DNA from: Leptospira venezuelensis
GTDB lineage: Bacteria > Spirochaetota > Leptospiria > Leptospirales > Leptospiraceae
Direction of reading: 5' to 3'
Assembly (NCBI RefSeq): GCF_002150035.1
Contig: NZ_NETS01000010.1
Coordinates: forward strand, 1,798,001 to 1,862,000
DNA length: 64,000 bases
The first letter of the stretch is position 1; every line of letters begins with the position of its first letter. Below are positions 33,704 through 43,876 of this stretch, piece by piece. The notes beneath the pieces were generated by a model. The model was not told where the DNA came from, ran no database searches, and saw only the letters and a list, made by a program, of their open reading frames with translations. Position numbers and translations under genes: made by a program.

Positions 33704-36156
33704 ATCTATTTAGCGAAGGAATTCACAGAGCTACAAAAACACTTTTGGTCTTAGCCTTACTGGGCGGTCTGTTTTTCGGATACATCATCGCAGAAGTAGA
33801 CGAGGGGGGAGAACTTGCAATCTTGGCTTCTTACCAGCCAACTACCCCGACTCGTCTGTATGATATCAATGGTGTGGTGTATGCAGAGTTATATCGTCAT
33901 AAACAGCAACTTCTAAAATACCAAGATATTCCTCCTCATGTAGTCCAAGCATTCCTTTCGGTAGAGGATAATAACTTTTTCAATCACTTCGGGATAGATT
34001 TCTCCGCAATCCTTCGCGCGGCGGCTGTCAATGTGATCTCTGGTAGGATCAAGCAGGGTGGATCCACTCTTACTCAACAGCTAGCTAAAACGGTTTTGAA
34101 TAACAGGAAAAAATCCTTTATTCGTAAATTCGTGGAAGCACTGTTTACTCTTCAGATAGAACAAGAATATTCTAAAGAAGAAATATTAGAAATTTATTTT
34201 AACTTAATATATTTAGGTCATGGAACTACCGGTCTTGCGTCCGCAGCGGATGTTTATTTCCATAAGGATGTTTCGGACTTAGATGTGGCAGAAGCTGCAC
34301 TTCTTGCAAGACTTCCTAAGGCTCCTGTAGATTATTCTCCTTATAAAAATCCTGCGGCTTCTAAAAGAGCTCACTTGGAAGTTCTAAAACTTATGGCTTC
34401 CCAGGGATTTGTTCCATCAGATAAGGTCCAGACCATTCATGATGAATTCTGGGAAAAATACTGGCCGATCGTAATTACTCAATCTCCTTCTCAATCTACA
34501 TGGGGAACCAAGCTGAACAGAGCTCCCCATTTTACTGAATTCGTAAGACAGAGATTATTAAAGGAATTGGGAGAAGATAGGATCTATAGTGGTGGTCTCA
34601 AAATTTATACCACTCTGGATATTCGTAAGCAAGAGATCGCTCAGGATGAACTTCGTAAGGCTCTCAAAAAGCATGACGACCTGGTTTCTGGTGTTACTGT
34701 AAATTATGCGGGCGGTGCAGATCGAGGACTTGTTGGTCTTTATAATTTTATCGGTTCCTTATTCCCAGTGGCTCCTCCTTTCGTAAGCCGTTTAGACGAT
34801 AAGGCAAATTTCAGAGTTGCACTCGAAAAAGAACTGATCGATTCCGCAGATGTGCTCAGTTTACTTCTTCCTGCGGATAATGAGTCCGCTGCATTTACAG
34901 AATTCCAGAAAAGAACTGCTGTCTTCGGCAAAAACCTTCACGTAGAAGGCGCTGCTATCACAATAGATCATACTAACGGTTATATAGAAACAATGGTCGG
35001 AGGTTATGAATTCACTCCTAAAAACCAATTCAACAGAGCGGTCCAGGCGAGAAGGCAGACTGGATCTTCTTTCAAACCATTTGTGTATGGTGCCGCAATC
35101 GCGGAACGTATCGTAGGTTCCGGAACTGGGATCATGGATGCGCCTTTGACCACTTTGACGGAAGAAGGAGAAGGTTGGTCCCCTCAGGATTTTGACGGGG
35201 ACTTCCAAGGTATGGTTCCTCTTTCCAGAGCGCTTTCCATGTCCTTGAACATTGTTTCTGTGCAGGTATTCTTGAGAACTGGTGCGGATGCGGTTATAGA
35301 TTTTGCTTCTCGCTTAACAAAGGCTGATAAGAGTAGATTTATGCCAAGCCCTGCGCTTGCACTCGGGATTGCTGAACTTTCTCCGTATGAAATGGCGGTC
35401 GGATATTCTATCATTGCGAATAAGGGAAGAAATGTGATCCCACTTTCTGTTCGATATGTGATCGATCAGTCAGGAAACGTAATTTATAATGAAGAGCTAA
35501 AAGTCAGGGAAGAATTAGACAAAGAAGCAGAAGATGGTTCCATTCAGATCATCAGCGAAGGAACCGCATATATTCTTCGTAAAATGTTGACCATGGTTGC
35601 CATGGGAGGGACTGCCGCAAACGGACTCCATTCTCCTGACCAAGGAAATTACAGAGGGGTCGCTGCAGGAAAAACAGGATCCACTTCTTCTTTTACAAAT
35701 GCTTGGTACTGCGGATTCGATCCTAAATTGACGACTGTTATTTGGCTTGGATTTGATAAGAGTTCTATTTCACTCGGAAGAGGCCAGGCGGCCGGGGTTC
35801 TTGCAGTTCCTATTTGGGGAAAAATGTATCGTCGTTTCTATAACGGTGAAAATTATCCGACTTTCGAGAATGAGCATGGTCTGGATCCACAGCCTGAAGA
35901 AGTGCAAGGTGGAGGAACCTGTGCGTATAATGGATTGTCTCCTAAACCAGGAGTATGTCCTGTTACCCAGAACTTGACCTTAAAGCCAATTACTGTAGCA
36001 GGCGTGACAAAAGCTGTCCAGGCAAACCGCCAATGCGACGGAGATCGGGACCATCATAAGTCAATAGATTTCAGAGAATTCCTCCAATTGGAATACCAGA
36101 TCAGCGACGAAGAGATCGGAAAAACAGACCGTAAGTTTAAACCGCAAGCAGACTAA
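33700..36156 (+). CDS. Class A penicillin-binding protein (PBP1A-like)
   Basis: This 818-residue bifunctional peptidoglycan synthase has a membrane helix near residues 15-33. A GT51 glycosyltransferase domain follows, with catalytic EDNNFFNHFGID near residue 87 and GGSTLTQQLAKT. The transpeptidase domain has SxxK as SSFK (Ser456, Lys459), SxN as SLN and KTG as GKTGSTSS. It acts outside the inner membrane, polymerising and cross-linking glycan strands. Its ATG overlaps the MBL hydrolase stop, so both share a transcript. The C-terminal ~80 residues are a charged tail with several Cys. Confidence 0.93.
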   Translation: MNLFSEGIHRATKTLLVLALLGGLFFGYIIAEVDEGGELAILASYQPTTPTRLYDINGVVYAELYRHKQQLLKYQDIPPHVVQAFLSVEDNNFFNHFGIDFSAILRAAAVNVISGRIKQGGSTLTQQLAKTVLNNRKKSFIRKFVEALFTLQIEQEYSKEEILEIYFNLIYLGHGTTGLASAADVYFHKDVSDLDVAEAALLARLPKAPVDYSPYKNPAASKRAHLEVLKLMASQGFVPSDKVQTIHDEFWEKYWPIVITQSPSQSTWGTKLNRAPHFTEFVRQRLLKELGEDRIYSGGLKIYTTLDIRKQEIAQDELRKALKKHDDLVSGVTVNYAGGADRGLVGLYNFIGSLFPVAPPFVSRLDDKANFRVALEKELIDSADVLSLLLPADNESAAFTEFQKRTAVFGKNLHVEGAAITIDHTNGYIETMVGGYEFTPKNQFNRAVQARRQTGSSFKPFVYGAAIAERIVGSGTGIMDAPLTTLTEEGEGWSPQDFDGDFQGMVPLSRALSMSLNIVSVQVFLRTGADAVIDFASRLTKADKSRFMPSPALALGIAELSPYEMAVGYSIIANKGRNVIPLSVRYVIDQSGNVIYNEELKVREELDKEAEDGSIQIISEGTAYILRKMLTMVAMGGTAANGLHSPDQGNYRGVAAGKTGSTSSFTNAWYCGFDPKLTTVIWLGFDKSSISLGRGQAAGVLAVPIWGKMYRRFYNGENYPTFENEHGLDPQPEEVQGGGTCAYNGLSPKPGVCPVTQNLTLKPITVAGVTKAVQANRQCDGDRDHHKSIDFREFLQLEYQISDEEIGKTDRKFKPQAD

Positions 36157-36199
36157 AAATTTCCAGTCGCTTGCGCGAAAATTAGTCCAAAACACCGTT

Positions 36200-36228
36200 T
36201 TGACAAGAACGACTTTACAGAATATTTC
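36200..36228 (+). promoter_or_regulatory. Possible promoter upstream of sucB
   Basis: TTGACA at 36200-36205 matches a sigma-70 -35 box exactly. The -10 region is weak (AATATT at 15-base spacing), 69 bases before sucB. Only moderately likely. Confidence 0.35.
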
Positions 36229-36296
36229 CGCTTTCCGAAAGTGAAATGGAGGCGGTCCCGGAATGGGACGTATACACCGACCTCCGTAGGATCAAG

Positions 36297-37547
36297 ATGT
36301 CGATAGAGATCAAGGTTCCCGAAATGGGTGAATCCATTACGGAAGCAACAATAGCAAACTGGGTAAAAAAAGAAGGCGAACGAGTAGAACAGGACGAGGT
36401 CCTGGTGGAATTGGAAACCGACAAGGTGACCATGGAGGTACCAGCCCCCTCGGCGGGAGTTCTCCAAAAAATTAACAAGAAACCGGGGGAGACGGTCAAG
36501 ATCAAAGAAGTGATCGGAATCATTGACCCTTCTGCCTCTGCAAAAAGCACTCCTACTCCAAGCACTCCTTCCTCAACAAATACAGCACCAACTAACACGA
36601 CTAACGCAGCGCAGAACGATACACTTCCTCCTGCAGTTCGCAAATTGATAGATGATAATGGATTAAATCCTGCTTCTATCTCTGGCTCCGGCAAGAACGG
36701 ACAGATCACAAAAGAAGACGTGTTAAACGCAATTGCAAATAAACAGTCAGCACCTGCGGCCGCAGTTTCTGCGGCGCCGGCAGCGGCTAAGTCTGCTCCT
36801 TCTCCTGAAATTCCTAAAGCGGTTCCGGCTGCTTCTCGTAGTAATCTTCCAAGAGAAAATGTAGTACCTATGACTAAACTTCGCCAGACGATCGCAAATC
36901 GTTTGGTTGCGGCTCAACATAACGCAGCGCTTCTCACTACTTTTAACGAAGTGGATATGGGAGCCGTGATGGATCTCCGAGCTAAGTATAAGGACAAGTT
37001 CAAAGACGCTCACAATATCAATTTAGGATTTATGAGCTTCTTCACTAAGGCAGTGATCGGAGCCTTAAAATTTGTTCCTGCAATCAACGCTGAAATTCGC
37101 GGTACGGATCTAGTTTATAAAAACTATTTTGATATCGGTGTGGCTGTTGGAGGTCCAAAAGGTCTAGTAGTTCCGATTGTTCGTGACGCTGATCTTTTAA
37201 GTTTCGCTCAAGTAGAATCTGAAATCGCTCGCCTCGCAAATAAGGTGAAAGATGGAAAAATTGATCTTTCCGATATGGAAGGTGGAACATTCACCATCTC
37301 CAATGGAGGGATCTACGGATCCATGATGTCCACTCCTATCCTAAACCCACCTCAAAGTGGAATTTTAGGACTCCATAATATTGTGAAACGTGCAGTAGTA
37401 GTAAACGATCAGATTGTGATACGACCTATGATGTATGTTGCTCTTTCTTATGACCATAGGGTTGTAGATGGAAAAGAAGCGGTAACCTTCCTCGTAAAAG
37501 TAAAAGAAGCGATCGAAGATCCGACCCGCCTTCTTTTAGAAGTCTAA
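36297..37547 (+). CDS. sucB: 2-oxoglutarate dehydrogenase E2 (dihydrolipoyl succinyltransferase)
   Basis: This 416-residue E2 subunit of the TCA-cycle 2-oxoglutarate dehydrogenase complex has three parts. A lipoyl domain comes first, with the lipoyl-lysine motif ELETDKVTMEV. A Ser/Thr/Pro/Ala linker leads to a peripheral-subunit-binding domain (LPPAVRKLIDDNGLNPASI). The catalytic domain ends in SYDHRVVDGKEA with the active-site His. ATG 36297 is chosen; the frame extends back to 36246 but TAGGA before 36297 and the standard MSIEIKVPEMGES start favour it. lpdA follows after 15 bases and sucA after that. Confidence 0.93.
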   Translation: MSIEIKVPEMGESITEATIANWVKKEGERVEQDEVLVELETDKVTMEVPAPSAGVLQKINKKPGETVKIKEVIGIIDPSASAKSTPTPSTPSSTNTAPTNTTNAAQNDTLPPAVRKLIDDNGLNPASISGSGKNGQITKEDVLNAIANKQSAPAAAVSAAPAAAKSAPSPEIPKAVPAASRSNLPRENVVPMTKLRQTIANRLVAAQHNAALLTTFNEVDMGAVMDLRAKYKDKFKDAHNINLGFMSFFTKAVIGALKFVPAINAEIRGTDLVYKNYFDIGVAVGGPKGLVVPIVRDADLLSFAQVESEIARLANKVKDGKIDLSDMEGGTFTISNGGIYGSMMSTPILNPPQSGILGLHNIVKRAVVVNDQIVIRPMMYVALSYDHRVVDGKEAVTFLVKVKEAIEDPTRLLLEV

Positions 37548-37562
37548 GGAATAGAAGGAATC

Positions 37563-38966
37563 ATGGCGGAACAATACGACGTATTAGTAATCGGATCTGG
37601 ACCCGGAGGTTATGTGGGCGCGATCCGATCGGCTCAACTCGGGCTCAAAACCGGGATCATCGAAAAAAGAAAAACCCTGGGAGGAACCTGCTTGAACGTA
37701 GGTTGTATTCCTTCCAAGGCACTTTTAGATTCTTCTGAAGAATATCATAAAGTTTTGCATAAGACTGATGTCCATGGGATCGGGGTTGGCAAAGTCACTC
37801 TGGACCTAAACAAACTCATGGAGCGAAAGAACACGATCGTTAAGGAAGTCACAGACGGTGTAGACTACTTAATGAAAAAGAACAAGATCACTCGTTATGA
37901 GGGTTTTGGTAAATTGCTTGGTGGTGGTCAGGTAGAAGTTGCTTTGGCTGACGGCAAAAAGGAAGTTCTAACTGCAAAACATATCGTTCTGGCGACAGGT
38001 TCTGTTCCAATCGATATTCCAAGCCTGCCCGTTGACGGAAAAACGATTATCACTTCCGACCATGCAATCGATCTAAGAACAGTTCCTAAAAAACTGGTCG
38101 TGATCGGTGCAGGAGTTATCGGCTTGGAGTTAGGTTCCGTATGGGGAAGACTCGGAGCAGAAGTAACTGTGGTGGAACTCCTACCAGGGCTTCTGCCTAC
38201 AGTTGACAGATCTTTTGGCAGCTTATTGCAGAGAAGTTTAGAGTCCCAAGGTTTTAATTTCTTATTCGAACATAAGGTATTAGGAGCGACTGCTTCTAAA
38301 TCAGGTGCTAAGGTAAAGATTGCTGCACCTGACGGAAAAGAATCAGAATTAGATGCAGACGTTGTGCTTGTTGCGGTTGGACGTAAACCATTCATTGATG
38401 GGATCGGATTAGAAGCAGCTGGGGTCCAGTTAACAGAAAGAAAAAGAATCAAAGTAGATTCTCATTTCCAAACTAGTGCAGCTGGTATCTACGCGATCGG
38501 TGATGTGATAGACGGTCCTATGCTTGCTCATAAGGCAGAAGAAGAAGGTGTTGCACTTGCTGAATTACTAGCAGGTCAATCCGGACATGTGAATTACGCG
38601 GCGGTTCCAAGCATTATCTATACCTGGCCTGAAATGGCTTGGGTTGGAAAAGGTGAAGAAGAACTTAAAGCTGCGGGTGTAGAATACAAAGTTGGTAAGT
38701 CATTATTCAAGCCGAATGCAAGAGCTAAGGCTATGAACGAAGCGGAAGGCCAAGTCAAAATTTTAGCAGATAAAAAAACGGATAAGGTATTGGGAGCGTT
38801 TGTATTCGGGCCTAGAGCTTCGGATATGATCGCAGAACTTGCGGTTGCAGTAGAGTTCGGTGCTTCTTCGGAAGATATAGCACGTTCCTTCCACGCGCAT
38901 CCTACATTGTCCGAAGTCGTAAAAGAGGCCGCAATGGCCGTAGACAAGTGGGCGATTCACGCTTAG
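37563..38966 (+). CDS. lpdA: Dihydrolipoyl dehydrogenase (E3)
   Basis: This 467-residue FAD- and NAD-dependent E3 flavoprotein reoxidises lipoamide on E2 and passes electrons to NAD+. The FAD-binding GSGPGGYVGAIRSAQ is at the N-terminus, the redox-active disulfide is GGTCLNVGCIPSK, the NAD site is VIGAGVIGLELGSVW, and the His-Pro-Glu dimer-interface motif HAHPTLSEVVKEA closes the protein. The position between sucB and sucA indicates service in this complex, although one E3 could also serve pyruvate dehydrogenase and glycine cleavage. Confidence 0.96.
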   Translation: MAEQYDVLVIGSGPGGYVGAIRSAQLGLKTGIIEKRKTLGGTCLNVGCIPSKALLDSSEEYHKVLHKTDVHGIGVGKVTLDLNKLMERKNTIVKEVTDGVDYLMKKNKITRYEGFGKLLGGGQVEVALADGKKEVLTAKHIVLATGSVPIDIPSLPVDGKTIITSDHAIDLRTVPKKLVVIGAGVIGLELGSVWGRLGAEVTVVELLPGLLPTVDRSFGSLLQRSLESQGFNFLFEHKVLGATASKSGAKVKIAAPDGKESELDADVVLVAVGRKPFIDGIGLEAAGVQLTERKRIKVDSHFQTSAAGIYAIGDVIDGPMLAHKAEEEGVALAELLAGQSGHVNYAAVPSIIYTWPEMAWVGKGEEELKAAGVEYKVGKSLFKPNARAKAMNEAEGQVKILADKKTDKVLGAFVFGPRASDMIAELAVAVEFGASSEDIARSFHAHPTLSEVVKEAAMAVDKWAIHA

Positions 38967-38978
38967 GGAGATCCGATC

Positions 38979-41753
38979 ATGAAAATCGAACAATTGATGG
39001 CATTATACGGAGAGAACGGAGCATTACTCGAAGAACTTTACGAAAAGTTTAAGAAGGATCCGAACTCTCTGGACAAAGAATGGTCTCTGTTCTTTCAAGA
39101 AGTAGAGACTAACGGTGTATATTCTAATGGATCCAACGGAAATGGAAATGGCAACGGGAAATCAGCTGTTTCCACTTCCTTCACAGATGCTCAGGCAGGA
39201 TCCATCAGAGAGATGGGGATTATCAACCTGTTAAACGCTTATCGTAGACAGGGACACTTAGCAGCAAAATTAGATCCTCTTGGAATTTCTCAACCGAATC
39301 GTAAATTTATCGAATCTAAATTAGGAAATTTAACTCCTGCGGATTTAGACACTGTAGTCGACACACAGAATCCTTCTCTGGGTCGTGCAAAACTGAAAGA
39401 TGTTGTGGCTTGGTTTGAAAAAGCATATTGCAGCACTGTAGGTTACGAGCAATATTATCTTGTAAACGACGAAGAAAGAGAATGGCTCCAGCATCAGATC
39501 GAGTCTGCTGAATATCATGCACCTCTTCCTAAAAGTATTCGTCTGAGATTGTTCGAAAAATTATTCCAAGCGGATCATTTGGAAACATTCTTAGCTAAAA
39601 AATACGTAGGTAAAAAACGTTTCTCTCTCGAAGGGGGAGAAAGTATGATCCCTATGTTAGATACCATCATAGAAGAAGCAGGACGTTTCAAAATGGACGG
39701 ACTAGTGATCGGTATGGCTCACAGGGGACGTTTGAACGTTCTCGTGAACGTGATCGAAAAACCTGCTTCATTAGTATTCGCTGAATTCGAAGAGAAGGCT
39801 GACGCAAGCGCTCAAAATTACGCGGACGTTAAGTATCACTTAGGATATTCTAATAGCAAAATGACCTCGAGTGGAAAGGAAGTAAAACTTTCTCTCGCAT
39901 TCAACCCAAGTCACTTGGAAGCAGTGAACCCTGTGGTTACAGGTTCTGTTCGCGCTCGCCAAGAGCAATATGGGGATGAGGATCGTTCTAAATTTATGCC
40001 GATCACAATCCATGGTGACGCTGCATTTGCAGGACAGGGTGTTGTCGCAGAAACAATCAACCTAATGAACCTGGACGGTTATACTACTGGTGGAACTTTC
40101 CATATTGTGATCAATAACCAGATAGGATTCACCACTTTACCGAATGAATCCAGATCCACTTTGTACGCAACTGATCTTGCAAAAGGTTATCAAATCCCAA
40201 TCGTTCACGTAAATGGGGATGATCCAGAAGCAGTCTACCGAGTAACCAAACTCGGAATGGAATACCGCCAAAAATTCAAAAAAGACTTTATTATAGATCT
40301 GATTTGTTACCGCAGATTGGGTCATAACGAAACAGACGAACCTGCATTCACTCAGCCTAAGATGTATTCCATCATCAAAAGTCATCTTCCAACCGCTCAG
40401 CTATATGAGAAAAAGTTGATAAATGACGGGGACATCACTGGTGAAGAGTTAGACTTCATTAAGAACGGTTCTGCTCAAGGTTTAGAGGATTCTTTCCAAA
40501 GAGCAAAAGAACAAGATATCAAGATGAAAGTGGATACCATGCAAGGTGTTTGGGCGAAATATTCCAAAGAACCTTTGGATAGTGGTACTGCTACTTCTCT
40601 ACTTGCGGAACAAATTGATCGTATCGTAAAAGCGATTACTACAGTTCCTGAAGGTTTTACTCCGAACCCTAAATTAGTAAAACTACTGCAAAGCCGTAAG
40701 GAAATGGCAGAAGGCAAAGCTTCTTTAGATTACGGAATGGCGGAAGCTCTTTCTTTCGGTTCGATTTTGGAAAATGGATTTAGAGTTCGTCTTTCCGGTC
40801 AGGACAGCCAGCGTGGAACATTCTCTCATAGACATGCAGTTCTTGTGGATATCAACTCGGGAGCTAAATACGTAGGTCTAAATCATATTTCCGAAAAACA
40901 AGCCAGGGCAGAGGTTGTTAACTCTTCCTTATCTGAGTTTTCAGTGTTAGGTTTTGAATACGGTTATTCTCTTTCTGATCCAAGTGCACTCGTACTTTGG
41001 GAAGCTCAGTTCGGTGACTTTGCAAACAATACCCAAGTGATCTTTGACCAATTCCTTTCCAGCTCGGAAGTGAAATGGCAAAGGATGTCCGGCCTTGTGA
41101 TTCTTCTTCCTCATGGATACGAAGGACAAGGACCTGAGCATAGTTCTGGTAGGATAGAAAGATTCCTACAACTATGTGCGGACAATAATATGCAGGTGGC
41201 AAATTGTACAAATGCTGCTCAGTATTTCCATTTGCTTCGTAGGCAGATACTGCGTAATTTCCGCAAACCTCTGATTATCTTCACTCCTAAATCCTTGTTA
41301 CGTTTCCCTGGAGCACTTTCTCCGATAGACGATCTATTAAAAGGAGCGTTTAGAGAAGTTCTTCCGGATCAACCTGAGATCAAAGCGGATAAAGTAGAGA
41401 AGGTAGTGTTCAGCTTTGGAAAAGTATATTATGATCTTCTAAAATATAGAGAAGAGAATAAAGTGCAAAATACTGCGCTTATCCGAGTAGAACAGGTTTA
41501 TCCTTTCCCTGCGAAAGAGATCCAAGAAGTCCTTAAAACTTACAAAAACGCTAAAACTTTTGTTTGGTGCCAAGAAGAGCCTAAAAATCAAGGAGCTTGG
41601 ACATTTGTAAGAGATAGATTCGAAGATCTTCTTCCTAATGGAACAAAACTCAAATATGCCGGAAGAAAAGAATCTGCAAGCCCTGCTGCAGGACATATGA
41701 AAGTTCATACAAAAGAGCAGGAACAACTGGTTTCAGACGCTTACACTGTCTGA
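38979..41753 (+). CDS. sucA: 2-oxoglutarate dehydrogenase E1
   Basis: This 924-residue ThDP-dependent E1 decarboxylates 2-oxoglutarate and transfers succinyl to the E2 lipoyl group. The N-terminus has the short E2-binding helix followed by an Asn/Gly-rich linker near residues 45-60. Core motifs are GMAHRGRLNVL, HLGYS, ITIHGDAAFAGQGVVAE with NNQIGFTT (the ThDP/Mg site), and RRLGHNETDEP. It follows lpdA after 12 bases, completing a sucB-lpdA-sucA order that differs from the common sucA-sucB arrangement. Confidence 0.95.
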   Translation: MKIEQLMALYGENGALLEELYEKFKKDPNSLDKEWSLFFQEVETNGVYSNGSNGNGNGNGKSAVSTSFTDAQAGSIREMGIINLLNAYRRQGHLAAKLDPLGISQPNRKFIESKLGNLTPADLDTVVDTQNPSLGRAKLKDVVAWFEKAYCSTVGYEQYYLVNDEEREWLQHQIESAEYHAPLPKSIRLRLFEKLFQADHLETFLAKKYVGKKRFSLEGGESMIPMLDTIIEEAGRFKMDGLVIGMAHRGRLNVLVNVIEKPASLVFAEFEEKADASAQNYADVKYHLGYSNSKMTSSGKEVKLSLAFNPSHLEAVNPVVTGSVRARQEQYGDEDRSKFMPITIHGDAAFAGQGVVAETINLMNLDGYTTGGTFHIVINNQIGFTTLPNESRSTLYATDLAKGYQIPIVHVNGDDPEAVYRVTKLGMEYRQKFKKDFIIDLICYRRLGHNETDEPAFTQPKMYSIIKSHLPTAQLYEKKLINDGDITGEELDFIKNGSAQGLEDSFQRAKEQDIKMKVDTMQGVWAKYSKEPLDSGTATSLLAEQIDRIVKAITTVPEGFTPNPKLVKLLQSRKEMAEGKASLDYGMAEALSFGSILENGFRVRLSGQDSQRGTFSHRHAVLVDINSGAKYVGLNHISEKQARAEVVNSSLSEFSVLGFEYGYSLSDPSALVLWEAQFGDFANNTQVIFDQFLSSSEVKWQRMSGLVILLPHGYEGQGPEHSSGRIERFLQLCADNNMQVANCTNAAQYFHLLRRQILRNFRKPLIIFTPKSLLRFPGALSPIDDLLKGAFREVLPDQPEIKADKVEKVVFSFGKVYYDLLKYREENKVQNTALIRVEQVYPFPAKEIQEVLKTYKNAKTFVWCQEEPKNQGAWTFVRDRFEDLLPNGTKLKYAGRKESASPAAGHMKVHTKEQEQLVSDAYTV

Positions 41754-41760
41754 AACTTGA

Positions 41761-42168
41761 GTGTCGAATAACGTGGGAGAACCCGTCCTATTAGCATTAG
41801 TCTTTGCGGACCGGGTTATCTCGGAAGACAATGGGAAAAAGGGTATAATAGGGACTTTTACAAAGTTCTTTACCGGACAATTTCCCGTAGTCTTTCCTCC
41901 TTGGGGAATATATGTATGTGTCACAAATCTTTCCCCAGGAGATCATGAGTTTTCTCTAGAATTAGAACATGCAGATTCTGGTGAAAAAGTAATAGGAGTC
42001 GGAGGAAATATCCGCGTAAATAACGGCTCCGAACCAGTTGAAATTGGTATCCCTATCCCCCATGCCGTTTTTCCAAAAGAAGGACGTTATATTCTACTTT
42101 TTAAAGTAGGAAAGGAAATCGTGGGAAGTCGCCCTCTCTGGGTAGATAAATTAAATCCTCCTGTTTAA
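41761..42168 (+). CDS. Small protein of DUF6941-like type, GTG start
   Basis: This 135-residue soluble protein starts at GTG 41761, seven bases after the sucA stop. The pattern LALVFADRVISED near the N-terminus, then FPVVFPPWGIYVCVTNLSPGDHEFSLELEHADSG spread over residues 40-80, and a closing GRYILLFKVGKEIVGSRPLWV suggest a compact beta-sandwich. This resembles DUF6941-type proteins (family from memory). It may ride on the sucBA operon, but no functional link is known. Confidence 0.6.
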   Translation: MSNNVGEPVLLALVFADRVISEDNGKKGIIGTFTKFFTGQFPVVFPPWGIYVCVTNLSPGDHEFSLELEHADSGEKVIGVGGNIRVNNGSEPVEIGIPIPHAVFPKEGRYILLFKVGKEIVGSRPLWVDKLNPPV

Positions 42169-42327
42169 CCCTCCTTTTGGAGAATCCAAATACTTTGGGA
42201 ATTCCTTCGTTTTCTTGTACGAATAGATAATAATTTTTTTCCAATATTCATCTTTTGAAATAGGCTTGCCTTGGGACTTTTTTCCAAGTATTCTACCTGT
42301 CTCTAATATACGAATTTATTATATATT

Positions 42328-43875
42328 ATGACGACGCCTGCGGAAAAAGACATCACATTCGAAAAGGCTTTGAAGGATGCAAAGCTGATCGAGGCCAGAT
42401 TTAAAGGCCTTCTAGAATCTTTACCTGATTCTATCGTTATGGTAAACGATTCAGGAAGTATAGTATTCGTAAATGAACAGGCTCTTAGAATGTTTGATTA
42501 TACATTAAAGGAGCTATTGGGGCAGCCTATAGAGATTCTTCTTCCTGATAGATTCAGGAAAAACCATATTTCACATCGTAATCATTATTTCACAATGCCA
42601 AGAACAAGATCAATGGGCGTTGGTTCGGAACTTTTTGGTAGGAAATCCAATGGAACCGAATTCCCGGTAGAGATTAGTTTAAGTCCTTACCGAACAGAAG
42701 AAACAACATTGGTATTGAGCGCCATCCGTGACATTAGAGAAAGGATTAAAGCGGAAGCTAAGTTCAGAGGACTTCTTGAGTCCGCTCCTGACGCAGTCGT
42801 GATCGTAAATCGGGACGGAAATATAGTCCTAATCAATTCCCAAGCAGAAAAATTATTCGGATACCCTAGGGAAGAATTGCTGTATAAGCCGGTGGAAGTT
42901 CTGGTACCGGAAAGATTCAGGTCCAATCATACCGGCAATAGGATCGGTTTTTTCAAGGATCCAAAAGTTCGAGGAATGGGAAGCGGGCTAGAACTATATG
43001 GACTTAAGAAAAACGGATTAGAATTCCCTGTAGAGATAAGTTTAAGTCCTTTAGAAACGGAAGAAGGTATGCTGGTTTCTAGTTCTATTCGTGATATCAC
43101 TGAAAGAAAACAACAAGAGGAATTCAGAAGAGCTGCATTAGAAGAACAGAATGAAAGAATGAAGGAAACTGCCAGATTAAAAAGCGAATTCCTGGCGAAC
43201 ATGTCACATGAGCTAAGAACTCCTTTGAATGGAATTATAGGTTTCTCCGAATTACTTTCCGACGAAAGGCCAGGACCATTAAATGGAAAACAAAAAGAAT
43301 ACTTAACAGATATTTTAAATAGCGCGAATCATCTTTTGAAATTGATCAATGATGTCCTGGATCTCGCAAAAGTAGAATCAGGAAAGATGGAATTATTTCT
43401 GGAAACATTCTCCTTATCCAACGCAATCAAAGAAGTTTCATCCATTATTCGCCCTTTATTAAGAAAGAAGAAGATCAACTTTTTAGTAAAAGTAGAGGAC
43501 TCTGTGGACTCAGTGACATGGGATCCCCAAAAAATTAAACAGATACTATACAATCTTTTATCCAATGCCGTAAAATTCAGCAATGAAACTGGCAATATTA
43601 AAGTGAATATGGAGGCAGAAGGCAAAGATTTTATCCGAATGAAATTCGAAGACGAGGGGATCGGAATAGATGAAAAGGACATTACGCGGATTTTTGAGGA
43701 ATTTCAACAAATAGATAGCGGCGCAAATCGGCAATTCCAGGGAACGGGGTTAGGTCTTGCTCTAACAAAAAGGATAGTGGAATTAATGAACGGAACTATA
43801 AAAGTAGAAAGTGTGTTGGGCAAAGGATCAATTTTCACTATAATACTTCCTAGGAATATTTTGAACGGAAAATAA
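42328..43875 (+). CDS. Cytoplasmic sensor histidine kinase with two PAS domains
   Basis: This 515-residue protein has no membrane segment. PAS domain 1 (about 17-135) and PAS domain 2 (about 145-260) are close copies of each other: both have F.GLLES.PD..V.VN..G.I and a shared EFPVEISLSP segment. HisKA follows with the H-box FLANMSHELRTPLNG (His294), then HATPase with N-box LLSNAVKFSNETG, G1 EDEGIGID and G2 GTGLGLALTK. It autophosphorylates and passes phosphate to a receiver, probably the single-domain regulator whose ATG is two bases after its stop. Confidence 0.92.
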   Translation: MTTPAEKDITFEKALKDAKLIEARFKGLLESLPDSIVMVNDSGSIVFVNEQALRMFDYTLKELLGQPIEILLPDRFRKNHISHRNHYFTMPRTRSMGVGSELFGRKSNGTEFPVEISLSPYRTEETTLVLSAIRDIRERIKAEAKFRGLLESAPDAVVIVNRDGNIVLINSQAEKLFGYPREELLYKPVEVLVPERFRSNHTGNRIGFFKDPKVRGMGSGLELYGLKKNGLEFPVEISLSPLETEEGMLVSSSIRDITERKQQEEFRRAALEEQNERMKETARLKSEFLANMSHELRTPLNGIIGFSELLSDERPGPLNGKQKEYLTDILNSANHLLKLINDVLDLAKVESGKMELFLETFSLSNAIKEVSSIIRPLLRKKKINFLVKVEDSVDSVTWDPQKIKQILYNLLSNAVKFSNETGNIKVNMEAEGKDFIRMKFEDEGIGIDEKDITRIFEEFQQIDSGANRQFQGTGLGLALTKRIVELMNGTIKVESVLGKGSIFTIILPRNILNGK

Positions 43876-43876
43876 T

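Noticed and set aside
39113..39164. Short Asn/Gly-coding repeat in sucA as a possible repeat locus
   Set aside because: It is the flexible linker of E1 near the N-terminus, not a genomic repeat element.
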